Below are positions 19,714 through 29,898 of a DNA stretch of 64,000 nucleotides, piece after piece. The notes beneath the pieces are model-generated. The model did not search any database. It was not told the DNA's origin and was given only the letters and a program-made list of their open reading frames with translations. This DNA is from Opitutia bacterium (lineage in GTDB: Bacteria > Verrucomicrobiota > Verrucomicrobiia > Opitutales > Seribacteraceae). The translations under genes and the position numbers were made by a program. Numbering within the stretch: the stretch's first letter is position 1; every line of letters starts with the position of its first letter. The stretch covers positions 29,801 through 93,800 of the forward strand of contig JABGWU010000235.1 of the NCBI GenBank assembly GCA_018645475.1. The letters are read 5' to 3'.

Positions 19714-20748
19714 TCAAGGAATTTTTTGGAAGAATGAATTTATCGTTTTGAGTGATTCAGTCGTGGGCAAGGCGTACATTGTAACTCGGTCTACTCGGGC
19801 AATATTTATCCCAATGCATTGACCATTTAAGTTAAAAAGAGGGCCACCCATAGCCTCTCTTGGTAGAGGCAAGTCATGTTGTAAGACCGTAGAAAAACTA
19901 TCTTTTCTCTTTGATACAGGTCCGCTCATTTGTAGGTTTCGATTAAATAAATCAAAAGTAACAGAGCGGTGCCCTAATGTGACGACAAAGTTTTTAATTT
20001 CATTGTTTCGAATAAGTTTGATCTGAACTACATCCCCAGGGTCTTTTTTCCCAACTATCTTGATTAATGAATCTTGAGTTTTTACACGTCTATTATCGAC
20101 ATATGTAATAATATCATCTTGTAATAAACCAGCTCGATATGCAGCGGCTTGTGGAACGACTTCCGAAATTTTTACACCCTTGGCTTTTGTATCGTCGTTC
20201 ACTAGTAGGACACCCATGACACCTCCTTCACGATCAATTTTTCTGTAATTCCCACTTTTAATTCCTACCCGAATTTCATTTAAGGAATAGTGAGCAGCAA
20301 TAACCCAACTCCCTTCGGTTACATTTTTTTTGGTTTCCCAATTCAATACAGGAAAGGAATTATCTTTGGAGATGAGTTGGTATATAGCTAGGTCATTTTC
20401 TTCGAATCTCCTTTTAATTTTTAATGGATATTTTGTACCATCAAAAGTTTCCGCTTCCCTTGCCCCAACGCAGGAACTAGCTTTGGTTAAGATATAACCA
20501 TCAGGGTGAATGAATCCGCCCAATGCGATGAGTTTATCGTTTCTAAGTAACCGAACTGTACTTTTAAGTGCTGAATCCTTAGCGTTACCAAATGCATTTT
20601 GAATAGACTTCCCATTTAGCCGATAGTCGAGTGCTAAGAGTTTTGAACGATTTGAATCTTCACTGTATCCCGCGGAAAAAAAATGAAAAATCAAAATGAT
20701 AGTTATAGCCCCCTTCACAATTTGCTTCCTATTTTTGAGGCCTTGCAC
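19714..20748 (-). CDS. HtrA/trypsin-like + PDZ protein, predicted catalytically inactive
   Basis: HtrA layout with PDZ (GVKISEVVPQAAAYRAGLLQDDII); His site reads TKASSC (not TNAHV), Ser site EAMGGPL (not GNSGGPL). Confidence 0.8.
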   Translation of the reverse strand: MQGLKNRKQIVKGAITIILIFHFFSAGYSEDSNRSKLLALDYRLNGKSIQNAFGNAKDSALKSTVRLLRNDKLIALGGFIHPDGYILTKASSCVGAREAETFDGTKYPLKIKRRFEENDLAIYQLISKDNSFPVLNWETKKNVTEGSWVIAAHYSLNEIRVGIKSGNYRKIDREGGVMGVLLVNDDTKAKGVKISEVVPQAAAYRAGLLQDDIITYVDNRRVKTQDSLIKIVGKKDPGDVVQIKLIRNNEIKNFVVTLGHRSVTFDLFNRNLQMSGPVSKRKDSFSTVLQHDLPLPREAMGGPLFNLNGQCIGINIARVDRVTMYALPTTESLKTINSFFQKIP

Positions 20749-21703
20749 CTAGCGCTAGCTGAACGGAGAGTTCTGTGCTTCCACGATGATATTCTAGTGA
20801 GATTAATTCATTAGGTTTCTTTAATGATATAAGTATGGTTAATTCTTCTCGGGAATCGAGTTTTTCTCCATCTAAAGAAATTAAATAATCGCCTACCTTA
20901 AGACCGCTTTGTTTTGCAGCACTTTTTTCAACGACGCTGATAATTTTTAAACCTAAGTCAGTTTTTTCACATGCGACCCCTAAGAAACCTTGATCTTGCA
21001 ATTTTTCAAGAGTTAGTATTTCCCCTTCTTGATAAAAATCCCAATTGATGTGAAAGCACTCAACGGGAACATGAAAGTTTTGATCTGATTCCTTTGAAAC
21101 ACGACTATGTATGGCGATTATATTTCCATTGAAATCAAAAAGCGGCCCACCCGAATCTCCTCCAAGTAAACGACTGTCCGATTGTAAAGTATCTTCATTT
21201 TTACCAATTACTCTCCCTAATCTTACCACTACGCCTCTTTTCTTGTCAAAACCTCCTGGATGCCCAATGGCAAAGCACCAATCTCCAACTTTTGATGTTT
21301 CCCTTTTTGCTATTGGTGAAAAGGGCCATTTTCCTTTTTGTGTAATTCTTAACATTCCGGCATCTGAAATTTCAGATCCTCCTAGGCTAATTGCGGATAC
21401 CCTTTTTCCATTAATTAAACGAACATTCATTTTTTGCCCTGTCTTACCAATCACATGTGCTGCGGTTAATACAAGGCCATCTTCAGAAACAATCACTCCA
21501 CTACCCACCCCGTCGTCTGTTTCAATAGAAACAAGTGCCTTTTTGGCATTTGGTAAGAGTTTTTGCAGTCGGTTTTGTATCTCAATTAAATGCTCGTGAT
21601 TTATTGGATTAATTGATTTCCATTTTGCATCAGAAACAACATCAGCAGATGTAACATTATTGAAAATGAAACTTAAGAATAATTGCAGAATGATTAATCT
21701 CAT
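20729..21703 (-). CDS. Trypsin-like serine protease with PDZ domain (HtrA/Deg-like)
   Basis: GSGVIVSEDGLVLTAAHV, SDAGMLRI, GGDSGGPLFDFNG triad motifs; PDZ ISVVEKSAAKQSGLKVGDYLIS. Confidence 0.88.
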   Translation of the reverse strand: MRLIILQLFLSFIFNNVTSADVVSDAKWKSINPINHEHLIEIQNRLQKLLPNAKKALVSIETDDGVGSGVIVSEDGLVLTAAHVIGKTGQKMNVRLINGKRVSAISLGGSEISDAGMLRITQKGKWPFSPIAKRETSKVGDWCFAIGHPGGFDKKRGVVVRLGRVIGKNEDTLQSDSRLLGGDSGGPLFDFNGNIIAIHSRVSKESDQNFHVPVECFHINWDFYQEGEILTLEKLQDQGFLGVACEKTDLGLKIISVVEKSAAKQSGLKVGDYLISLDGEKLDSREELTILISLKKPNELISLEYHRGSTELSVQLALGARPQK

Positions 21704-21762
21704 CTAAATACAACAAAGATGTTTTTGAGAAAACTGCAAACCTGGGGTATGAAAAATTCCAT

Positions 21763-22986
21763 TTAATCTTTTGTTTGAAAAAAATTAATCACTCTTTTGC
21801 ATAGTATCTTATATTTTGAATTTCGATATAGTAAGATATTCATTTTGTTAAAATTATCATCAACCTGGAGTCGTTCGTAATTTGGTGAAATTTTCTTCTC
21901 CGTTGACGAGGTAACTAGCAAAATATCTGGCATTAGTCCTTGTGCACTGCTTTGTGAAATGGAGACTAGAGTATTTAGTATATTTTCTTTTTCAGTAGAT
22001 AAAATTTCTGATTCTATTTTTTCTATCTCGTTAAAAAGTAGGAATGTAGACTTCAATGTATTTTCAAATAATGGTTCACAAAAAACTGAAATAGAGGGTG
22101 TTCCTGCCCACTCATCCCCTTTATAAGGAGAAAAATTAAAATTCTTAAAGTGCCTGTTACCTTTTGAGGGCGCATTAAGAAATCTTATGAATTTAAAAGT
22201 CTCATCGGTGTGCGATTCTTTGTTTAAAACGAGTCCATAAACTGGTAATCTTTTGGTTCTAAATTCCTCAAGTTGTAAAATTTGTAAACCATTTTGCAAT
22301 GCAGTGCTCTTAGTCATAAAACCACCCGATAACTGGTCAGTGTGGAGAAGAGTTGATGCAAGTTCAGATTCAGATTTATAAAACTTAACTTTATAATTAT
22401 TTTGATAGTGATTATTACCAATCACCTTTTTAATTTCATTCCCAGAGATCGTATTTGCATGGGAAATTCCGATGGTATTATTAAGGTCAAAAATTTCTGC
22501 AAGACTTTCAGGTAATAATCTTGAGTTTTTTTGTAATGCAAAAACGATCCAGTCATGCGCAATGGTTATAGCCTTTTTATTTTCTATTCCTTGAGATTCA
22601 CTCGTTTTGTCATTTCCACTATAAAATACTAATAAATTAGAATCATTTAAATTTTGAGGAAGGGACGAATTAGAATTTTCAAAATAGGAGATATCGATAT
22701 TAATTTTTAGTTCGTTCTCAAAGTCTTTTGCACAAGCTTCTAGTGGCAGCCTCAAGGATTTTGCACAATAAATATTAATAGTGGATTTATGTGAAGTCTG
22801 TGGGGTAATTTGATTCCAAACAACGAACATTGAAGCAAGAACGAACATTGAAAGTAAGGAGAGAGTAATTCCCGTATATTTTGGAGCACGAAAAGTTTTT
22901 ACCTGACTAGGTTCAAATGGCCTCATATTTAATTTAAAGGAAGAAGAGGTGAGAATTGTGAGGTTTTGAACAATGAGATCACACAA
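21763..22986 (-). CDS. Membrane-anchored periplasmic substrate-binding-like protein (ModA/PstS-like)
   Basis: N-terminal TM; INIYCAKSLRLPLEACAKDFENELKINIDISYF resembles a ModA-type start; C-terminal part faintly repeats this (ISVFCEPLFENTLKSTFLLFNEIEKI). Confidence 0.5.
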   Translation of the reverse strand: MCDLIVQNLTILTSSSFKLNMRPFEPSQVKTFRAPKYTGITLSLLSMFVLASMFVVWNQITPQTSHKSTINIYCAKSLRLPLEACAKDFENELKINIDISYFENSNSSLPQNLNDSNLLVFYSGNDKTSESQGIENKKAITIAHDWIVFALQKNSRLLPESLAEIFDLNNTIGISHANTISGNEIKKVIGNNHYQNNYKVKFYKSESELASTLLHTDQLSGGFMTKSTALQNGLQILQLEEFRTKRLPVYGLVLNKESHTDETFKFIRFLNAPSKGNRHFKNFNFSPYKGDEWAGTPSISVFCEPLFENTLKSTFLLFNEIEKIESEILSTEKENILNTLVSISQSSAQGLMPDILLVTSSTEKKISPNYERLQVDDNFNKMNILLYRNSKYKILCKRVINFFQTKD

Positions 22987-23117
22987 TAAAAAAGTATATG
23001 AAATTGCTTTGAAATTAATAAAAACAAGTTCATTACATGAATAATATCACATAGAACAGTCAAAATGTCACAACTATAAAAGAATCATTTTTTGATGAAA
23101 TCAACCTTGCCATTTCT

Positions 23118-23846
23118 ATGGTTGATAATGGAATGTGTTTTCCATTTATGAACTCTCGAATCCGTATTTTTGTCGTCGATGACGAGCAAGACCTTACTGA
23201 TCTTTTACACTACCAACTAGGTAAGGAAGGCTTTAATGTAAAATTTTCGAATAATCCTTATGAAGCTCTAGGTAATGCAAGAGACTTCAGCCCCGATCTT
23301 ATTATTTTGGATGTCATGATGCCTGACCTCGACGGTTTTCAGTTATTGCGGATGATTCGTGCCGATAATCTGCTTCAAAAAACTCCAGTTATCATGCTTA
23401 CCGCAAAAACGGATTTAGAGCACAGGATTAAAGGGTTAGAGCAAGGCGCCGACGATTATCTAGGCAAACCATTTGACTCTCAGGAACTTGTTTTACGAAT
23501 CCGTTCGATTCTCAAAAGAACCGCAGATCAAAAAGATGAAAACCTAAGCCGTATTATATTCGGAAATCTTCTCCTTGATGAAGAAGATCATAGTATTTCG
23601 GTATCCGGAGAGAAAATTGATTTTACATTAACTGAGTTTAAACTGCTTCATTACTTTCTTAAGCGTCGCGGTCGGGTTCAGACTCGGGATAATTTATTAC
23701 TTGGAGTTTGGAAATTTGACGCGGATATTGAAACTCGGACTGTTGATGTTCACATTCGTCGCGTTCGTCAAAAAATCAAAAATGCTGGAGTGGAAATTGA
23801 GACCATCCGAGGAGTTGGATATCGAATGATTGAGCAACTTGTTTAA
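23118..23846 (+). CDS. phoB: PhoB-like winged-helix response regulator (start may be 23151)
   Basis: IFVVDDEQDLTDLL, LIILDVMMPDLDGFQLL, VIMLTAK, LGKPFD; OmpR-type C-terminus RTVDVHIRRVRQKI; overlaps a PhoR-like kinase. Confidence 0.88.
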   Translation: MVDNGMCFPFMNSRIRIFVVDDEQDLTDLLHYQLGKEGFNVKFSNNPYEALGNARDFSPDLIILDVMMPDLDGFQLLRMIRADNLLQKTPVIMLTAKTDLEHRIKGLEQGADDYLGKPFDSQELVLRIRSILKRTADQKDENLSRIIFGNLLLDEEDHSISVSGEKIDFTLTEFKLLHYFLKRRGRVQTRDNLLLGVWKFDADIETRTVDVHIRRVRQKIKNAGVEIETIRGVGYRMIEQLV

Positions 23847-24687
23847 AGATATGTCCTTACCTATTTGGTTGTTCGTCCTGATGTTAATTGGGTCTTCTTA
23901 TGCCATCTATGTCTCTATAAAAGCATTTATCACAAAGAAGAAGGAATCTTGGCCCAAACACTTCCCTCAGAAAAGAGAACTCAAAGATAAGGATGAGCAA
24001 AGCCGTAGAGATTTTGTTGCCAATGTCTCACATGAGTTGCGCACACCGGTTTCTATTATTAAAGGTTTCGCTGATTCTTTAATCGAAGACTATGAGGTTC
24101 TTAAAGATGAAAAACGAAAGCAATTTTTAGCTAAAATTCAAAAGAATGCGAAACGCCTAAATACTTTGGTCGAAGATCTTCTTGCTTTGGCAAAATTAGA
24201 AAAGCCCCAAACCACCTTATCCATAGAATTGTTCGATCTCTGTAAGCTCGTTCGAAACATAGAAGAAGAATTTTTACTAAGAAAAGAAACTCCTTTGCCC
24301 AAGTTTGTTTTAAAATGTCCAAATTCCCCTGTCTTTACTCGAGCAGACCCAGTAAAATTGGTAAGCGTATTCGAAAATCTTATAGACAATGCAATGCTCC
24401 ATGCTGAAGGGCTTTCTTACCTAATGATTTGTATAAAGGAAGACACTAAGAAAAAACAGATCATCTGTGAGGTTGAAGACGATGGAATTGGAATATCACA
24501 AGAGGATCAGGAGATGCTTTTTGAGAGATTTTATCGTGTAGAAAAAGGGAGGTCTCGAATGAGAGGGGGTACCGGATTGGGACTAAGTATAGCCCGTGAA
24601 ATAATAAAAGCCCACAATGGAGAGATTTCCATACAAAGTAAAACTGACCAAGGTGCTGTATTCTCCTTCCACATTCCAAAATCTTGA
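23830..24687 (+). CDS. phoR: PhoR-like sensor histidine kinase
   Basis: RRDFVANVSHELRTPVSIIKGFADSL, FENLIDNAMLHA, DDGIGISQEDQEMLFERFYRVEKGRSRMRGGTGLGLSIAREI. Confidence 0.9.
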   Translation: MSNLFKDMSLPIWLFVLMLIGSSYAIYVSIKAFITKKKESWPKHFPQKRELKDKDEQSRRDFVANVSHELRTPVSIIKGFADSLIEDYEVLKDEKRKQFLAKIQKNAKRLNTLVEDLLALAKLEKPQTTLSIELFDLCKLVRNIEEEFLLRKETPLPKFVLKCPNSPVFTRADPVKLVSVFENLIDNAMLHAEGLSYLMICIKEDTKKKQIICEVEDDGIGISQEDQEMLFERFYRVEKGRSRMRGGTGLGLSIAREIIKAHNGEISIQSKTDQGAVFSFHIPKS

Positions 24688-24740
24688 AAATAATAGAGCT
24701 ATCTATGTCCAAGTTTTATAATATTAATACCACTATGTTT

Positions 24741-24762
24741 AATTGTAACACAATTGTAACAC
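24741..24762 (+). promoter_or_regulatory. Putative Pho box: two perfect 11-bp direct repeats
   Basis: AATTGTAACAC AATTGTAACAC (24741-24751, 24752-24762); 11-bp period; TATGTA at 24775-24780 as possible -10; upstream of the porin O/P gene, downstream of phoBR. Confidence 0.6.
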
Positions 24763-24798
24763 TCATGACCCAATTATGTAAGACAAGTGTGATTAAAT

Positions 24799-25938
24799 AT
24801 GTTGATGCACCTGCTTAATTTTTTAAATTTAAAAAATAAAGACCTACTCCAAACTTTTTTGGCGGCAGCAATGTTTGGATGTAATCCTTCGATCAAGGCC
24901 GAAACGAGCGATTATGAGGGATTATGGAGTAACGCTGTTCTTTATGAAAATAATGAGAACTCTGTGGTGAGCAAGTTTACCTTAACCGGAAGACTACAAG
25001 CAGACTATCATAGTTTTGAAAATGATGTCGATGGTTTGTCAGAAGTTGATTCACAATGGCGTCGCTTTCGGTTTGGGTTCAAAGCCAACCTTTTGGGAGC
25101 CATTACTCTTCATTCCGAAGCCAATATGAATCTAAATGAACCCGAACCTCTTTACAGGAACCTGACCGACACTTATCTTTCTTGGACTACAGATGATGGT
25201 ATGAAGATTAAGGTTGGTAAACAGTCCGCTCCTTTTACCCTGCATGGATCGACTTCCTCTAAGAAACTCTACACTTTGGAGCGTGGGAAAATTGCACGCA
25301 ATATCTGGTTTACTAATGAATACTTTTCAGGAATTTCTCTATCTGGGAGTAAAGAAAAATGGAGTTATTTAGCCGGCGTTTATTCTAGTGACGAAGGTCC
25401 AGAGTTTGATGAAGCTTTCGAATATGGCTCTTTTGCGGTTTTTTCTGCCGGATACAATTTCGAAAAATCTGAATACTTTGACGAATCCCTACTCAGGTTT
25501 GATCTTATGCTTCAGGAGGAAGACCCGCACAATCAAACGCCCCACCATAAAAGTGCTTTTTCCGTAGTCGCTAAGCTTAATCAAGGAAATTTCAACTTTT
25601 GGGGAGACCTCAGTTTTTCTAATGGTTACGGAAGTCAAAGTGATGTATGGGGAGTCCAGTTCATGCCTTTCTATGATTTCACCGATAAACTACAAGGTGT
25701 GTTCAGCTATACTTACGTGGAAAGCGAACTTGCTGGTGGTGTTGATGTTACCCGCTATGAGAGAGATTTATCAGGGACAGGCGACGAAGTGCAGGAATAC
25801 TTCCTTGGGCTAAATTATTTTTTCTATGGTCATAAATTAAAATGGCAAAATGCGATTCAATACTCCGAGATGGACAATCTCGGAACAAAACAATACGAAG
25901 GTTGGGGCTTCACCTCAGGCATCCGTATTAATTGGTAA
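24799..25938 (+). CDS. Phosphate/polyphosphate-selective porin O/P family protein
   Basis: RLQADYHSF, QWRRFRFGFKANLLGAITLHSEANMN, GMKIKVGKQSAPFTLHGSTSSKKLYTLER; alternating beta-barrel pattern. Confidence 0.82.
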   Translation: MLMHLLNFLNLKNKDLLQTFLAAAMFGCNPSIKAETSDYEGLWSNAVLYENNENSVVSKFTLTGRLQADYHSFENDVDGLSEVDSQWRRFRFGFKANLLGAITLHSEANMNLNEPEPLYRNLTDTYLSWTTDDGMKIKVGKQSAPFTLHGSTSSKKLYTLERGKIARNIWFTNEYFSGISLSGSKEKWSYLAGVYSSDEGPEFDEAFEYGSFAVFSAGYNFEKSEYFDESLLRFDLMLQEEDPHNQTPHHKSAFSVVAKLNQGNFNFWGDLSFSNGYGSQSDVWGVQFMPFYDFTDKLQGVFSYTYVESELAGGVDVTRYERDLSGTGDEVQEYFLGLNYFFYGHKLKWQNAIQYSEMDNLGTKQYEGWGFTSGIRINW

Positions 25939-25999
25939 CCCATCAATATTCTTTTTATCCCGCACTCTTTAATTTAATCACAAAATTTAATTATCAATC

Positions 26000-27835
26000 A
26001 TGGCTAATGTATCAACTTGGGAATTTATTGTAGGTTTTCTTTACATCTTGGGAGGTCTGGGCATATTTCTTTTTGGAATGCGTGTGATGAGCGAAGGCAT
26101 TCAAAAAGTGGCCGGAGAAGGAATGAGAAGAATCATGGCAACCATGACTCAGAACCGCTTTTTTGGGTTGGCTACGGGCTTATTGGTTACCTGCTTAGTT
26201 CAATCTTCTTCAGCTACTACCGTCATGGTCGTAAGCTTCGTCAACGCTCAACTGCTCACCCTGATGGAATCGATAGGGGTGATTATGGGGGCAAACCTGG
26301 GAACCACATTGACCGGATGGATCATCGCAACAATTGGTAAGTTTAGCTTATCAAAGATAGCTCTTCCTATCATCGGGATTGGTTTACCGCTTGTTTTTAT
26401 GAGCCAACCAAAATTCAAACATACTGGAGAATTTCTGGTAGGTTTTGGCTTACTCTTCTTTGGGCTCAGTGAACTTAAAAATGCAGTACCCGATGTAAAG
26501 AGCTTACTGAAGAGTTCGGATCCTGGAGATCAGTTACTTGTGCAAGACATTCAAGGATTTATTGAACAACTTAATAGTTATGGGTTTGGCTCCGTAATTA
26601 TATTCCTGATCATTGGGGTCTTTCTTACTATTTTAGTTCAGTCTTCTTCCGCTGCTATGGGAATTACGATCATTGTCGCAATTAACGGTTGGATCAATTT
26701 CGAGATCGCCGCTGCGATTGTCCTTGGTGAAAATATTGGGACGACGGTTACAGCTTGGCTTGCATCCCTTGGAGGTAATATAAATGCAAAACGGGCGGCA
26801 CGTGCCCATTTTATTTTTAATATAGCCGGTGTAATTTGGATGTTACTTCTATTTTATCCATTCATTGGTATGTTGGATCAAATCATGCCGGGTGCAATTT
26901 ACATAGACGATGTGACGCAGGCTGAAGCCACTGCTTATCTAAAGGAAATTGATTTTGAAGGCATACCATCTGAAGATGATTTTTCCAAAGCCAAGAAAGC
27001 TATCGTTGATAGGAATATTCCTCTGCACTTATCTCTTTTTCACACTCTCTTTAACCTGACTAATATTGCATTGTTAATTGGATTCGCACCACAGCTTGGT
27101 CGATTAGTCGAACGACTTGTAAAGCCGAAGACGCATGATGGGAAGGCTCCGAAACCAGGGAGTTTAGCCTCACTTCACTACGAAGGCTCGGGGGTTCTCC
27201 CTAAGACAGGTGAGTTGAACTTAGCTCTCGTCGAAGCAGAAATTAACCGTCTAGCTGCGATTACTCGATACATGTTTGAAGGCTTTGTGGAAGTTTTTGA
27301 AAGTCCAGATTCGGATAAGAGTGATCTTATCAAAGAACTTAAAGAACTTGAGGAAAAATGCGATGAGCTCGCATTTGAGATTACACAGACTTTAATTTAC
27401 TGTACAACTGAAAGCCTTGCCGGTGAAAGAGCACTCCGAGTGACTTCCCTACTTCGAGTAGCAGGAGAACTTGAAGATATTGGAGATTGTTGCCATCGTC
27501 TCGTACAATTAGCTCACCGTAAATATAGAAAGAATCGAGTCCTCCCTCAGGAAACCCTTCGGGAGATCAAAGTGTTCTCCGAACAAATTCTGGATTTCAT
27601 GGAATTGTATCAGACTCATCTGAAGGATGGAAGTATTCCAGATATAGAAAAGGCAGAAGTTATAGAAAATCGTATTGATGCATCCAGAAAATCTCTACGT
27701 AAAAATGCAGTTAAAAGAATGCAGGATAAGGAAAACCTGAAGGCTGAAATGATCTACATTGATATTCTGAATGAAATGGAGAGTATCGGAAACGATGCCT
27801 TAAATGTTGTTCAAGCCCTAAACCATGTGGTTTAA
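26000..27835 (+). CDS. Na/Pi cotransporter family protein (NptA-like) with PhoU-like C-terminus
   Basis: Duplicated QSSSATTVMVVSFVNA / QSSSAAMGITIIVAING motifs, GANLGTTLTGW and GENIGTTVTAW; helical C-terminal PhoU-like domain. Confidence 0.93.
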   Translation: MANVSTWEFIVGFLYILGGLGIFLFGMRVMSEGIQKVAGEGMRRIMATMTQNRFFGLATGLLVTCLVQSSSATTVMVVSFVNAQLLTLMESIGVIMGANLGTTLTGWIIATIGKFSLSKIALPIIGIGLPLVFMSQPKFKHTGEFLVGFGLLFFGLSELKNAVPDVKSLLKSSDPGDQLLVQDIQGFIEQLNSYGFGSVIIFLIIGVFLTILVQSSSAAMGITIIVAINGWINFEIAAAIVLGENIGTTVTAWLASLGGNINAKRAARAHFIFNIAGVIWMLLLFYPFIGMLDQIMPGAIYIDDVTQAEATAYLKEIDFEGIPSEDDFSKAKKAIVDRNIPLHLSLFHTLFNLTNIALLIGFAPQLGRLVERLVKPKTHDGKAPKPGSLASLHYEGSGVLPKTGELNLALVEAEINRLAAITRYMFEGFVEVFESPDSDKSDLIKELKELEEKCDELAFEITQTLIYCTTESLAGERALRVTSLLRVAGELEDIGDCCHRLVQLAHRKYRKNRVLPQETLREIKVFSEQILDFMELYQTHLKDGSIPDIEKAEVIENRIDASRKSLRKNAVKRMQDKENLKAEMIYIDILNEMESIGNDALNVVQALNHVV

Positions 27836-27911
27836 CAAAGTGCGTATATATAATTAGGTAATCCAATCGTCCGACTTGCCTTTTTGGGTGTTTTTGTTGA
27901 AATAAATACAG

Positions 27912-28610
27912 ATGAGTTTGCTTAGGGTTAACCAACTTAAAAAATCTTATGTATCTGCCGATGGTGAGAGTACCCGAGTAGTAGATGTGGATGATTTTAT
28001 TCTTAAAGATTCAGAATTTTGCGGAATGCGTGGTGAAAGTGGTTCTGGAAAAACGACCTTTTTACATCTTCTTGCTGGCATTTTATCTCCAGACAGTGGA
28101 GAGATTGAGCTGATGGGAAAAAATCTAAGGTCATTGTCTCATTCAGAACGTGATGGTTTGCGGGCAAGTGTACTAGGGTATGTCTTTCAAACCTTTAATT
28201 TACTACAAGGTTTTACCTCTCTAGAAAATTTAAAAATTGCTATGTCATTTGCCGGTTCTACAGATCATGAAATAGCCATTGATTTACTTGGTCGTGTTGG
28301 TCTTTCGAAACGCTTACATTACTATCCACACCAACTTTCTATTGGACAACAACAGAGAGTTGCTCTTGCTCGTGCATTGGTCAATAAACCCAAGCTAGTG
28401 TTAGCCGATGAGCCAACCGGAAATTTAGACCCATCAAACGCTAGCAAAGCTATTGAACTATTACATGAACTATGTCTTGAGGCTAATTCTGCACTTTTAG
28501 TTGTAAGTCATGATGAAGGGGTAATTCAGGGTTTTGATAGACAGGTTGATTGGGGAATAATTAATCACCCAGCTAACACCAGTGAACAAAAGAATCTAAT
28601 TCGTAAGTGA
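27912..28610 (+). CDS. ABC transporter ATP-binding protein (LolD/MacB-like)
   Basis: GESGSGKTTFLHLLAG, LSIGQQQRVALARALVNKPKLVLADEPTGNLD. Confidence 0.92.
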   Translation: MSLLRVNQLKKSYVSADGESTRVVDVDDFILKDSEFCGMRGESGSGKTTFLHLLAGILSPDSGEIELMGKNLRSLSHSERDGLRASVLGYVFQTFNLLQGFTSLENLKIAMSFAGSTDHEIAIDLLGRVGLSKRLHYYPHQLSIGQQQRVALARALVNKPKLVLADEPTGNLDPSNASKAIELLHELCLEANSALLVVSHDEGVIQGFDRQVDWGIINHPANTSEQKNLIRK

Positions 28611-29824
28611 AAACGAATTTACGCACACTTTTTCTTCTATGCAATCGAGGCGTTCGTCAGTTTGCATTTTCTTCTTTTGTTGCCTCTCTTGCGATTGCGA
28701 TGGCTGGGGGATTATTTTTGGGAACCTGGAAAATAAAGGAGGGAGCTCAAGAAGCATTTAATCTTTCTTCCGGTGGATTTGATGCCGTTTTAGGTGCCCG
28801 TGGATCAAAATTACAACTTATTCTAAATGCTGTTTTCCACCTAGAGGCATCTCCTGGCAATCTTAAGTGGGAGCAATATGAGGTATTAAAAAACACTCCT
28901 GGAGTGAAGGAAGCGTACCCACTTGCTGTAGGCGATAATTTTATGGGCTATCGATTAGTCGGCACTTTAAGCTCTCTTTTCCATGACCATGAATGGAAAG
29001 AGGGAGTTAAATATAAAGTGCAATCTGGAGGACGCTATTTCTCCGATAATGCAAAAGAAGCCTTGGTCGGGAATTTTGTTGCTAACAAATTAAATTTAAA
29101 AATTGGAGATACTTTTAATCCTTATCATGGCCTTACTTATAGGGAAGATAGTAAACATGATGAAATTTATGTGGTTGTAGGAATTTTAGAAGCAACTGGT
29201 ACACCTTCTGATAAAGTAATATGGATTCCAATAAAAGGAATTCAATTAATGGAAGGTCATGCATCAGAGTATGCGACTTCGGTTAGTGCTGTTTTGGTGA
29301 AATTAAAAGGAGCAGCAGGTTTTACCCTTGAAATGAAATATAATAAACAGGGTAATCAAGCGACATTTGCATGGCCAATTGCAGCAACCCTTGCACAATT
29401 TTTTGACCGTTTGGTTTGGTTTGAAAAAGTACTCGAGTGGATTGCATACCTCGTGGGTTTAGTTGCTGGACTAATTATTTTAGCAATATTACGAAATTCC
29501 TTGAATGAAAGAAAGCGAGAGTTTGCAATTTTACGCTGTCTCGGAGCGAGTAGGGGATTTATAATTAATGTGGTTCTAGGCCAATCATTAATTATTTCTA
29601 TGCTTGGTGCTTTGGGATCTTTACTAATTTATTTCATTATGAGTGGCGTAGCATCGTATTTTATACGGGATCAAACAGGCGTTCTTTTAGATCCATTCTC
29701 CATAGATTTTACCTTTATCTATGTATTTTTTGTAATTTTATTTTTGGGCTTAATTAGTGCGTTACCTCCTGCATTTCTTGCATACCGAGTAGATATAAGT
29801 AAAAATTTAAGACCTTTGGCTTAG
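28607..29824 (+). CDS. ABC transporter permease (FtsX-like)
   Basis: 4-bp overlap with the ATPase; terminal TM segments; RNSLNERKREFAILRCLGASRGF. Confidence 0.88.
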   Translation: MKTNLRTLFLLCNRGVRQFAFSSFVASLAIAMAGGLFLGTWKIKEGAQEAFNLSSGGFDAVLGARGSKLQLILNAVFHLEASPGNLKWEQYEVLKNTPGVKEAYPLAVGDNFMGYRLVGTLSSLFHDHEWKEGVKYKVQSGGRYFSDNAKEALVGNFVANKLNLKIGDTFNPYHGLTYREDSKHDEIYVVVGILEATGTPSDKVIWIPIKGIQLMEGHASEYATSVSAVLVKLKGAAGFTLEMKYNKQGNQATFAWPIAATLAQFFDRLVWFEKVLEWIAYLVGLVAGLIILAILRNSLNERKREFAILRCLGASRGFIINVVLGQSLIISMLGALGSLLIYFIMSGVASYFIRDQTGVLLDPFSIDFTFIYVFFVILFLGLISALPPAFLAYRVDISKNLRPLA

Positions 29825-29898
29825 TATAGTTTGGATAATTATTAAATTAGAGTTAAGGACTTGCGACTTGCTGTTTCTGAGGTAATCCTAAATCCGTT

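Noticed and set aside
21111-21599. 162-aa plus-strand ORF
   Set aside because: Antisense to the HtrA-like protease; composition typical of a shadow ORF.
23055-23073. Possible second Pho box (ACAGTCAAAATGTCACAAC) between the binding protein and phoB
   Set aside because: The GTCA repeats are 8 bp apart, not 11, and the minus-strand reading is not a convincing repeat.
26017-26340. 107-aa plus-strand ORF
   Set aside because: Alternate frame inside the Na/Pi cotransporter gene.
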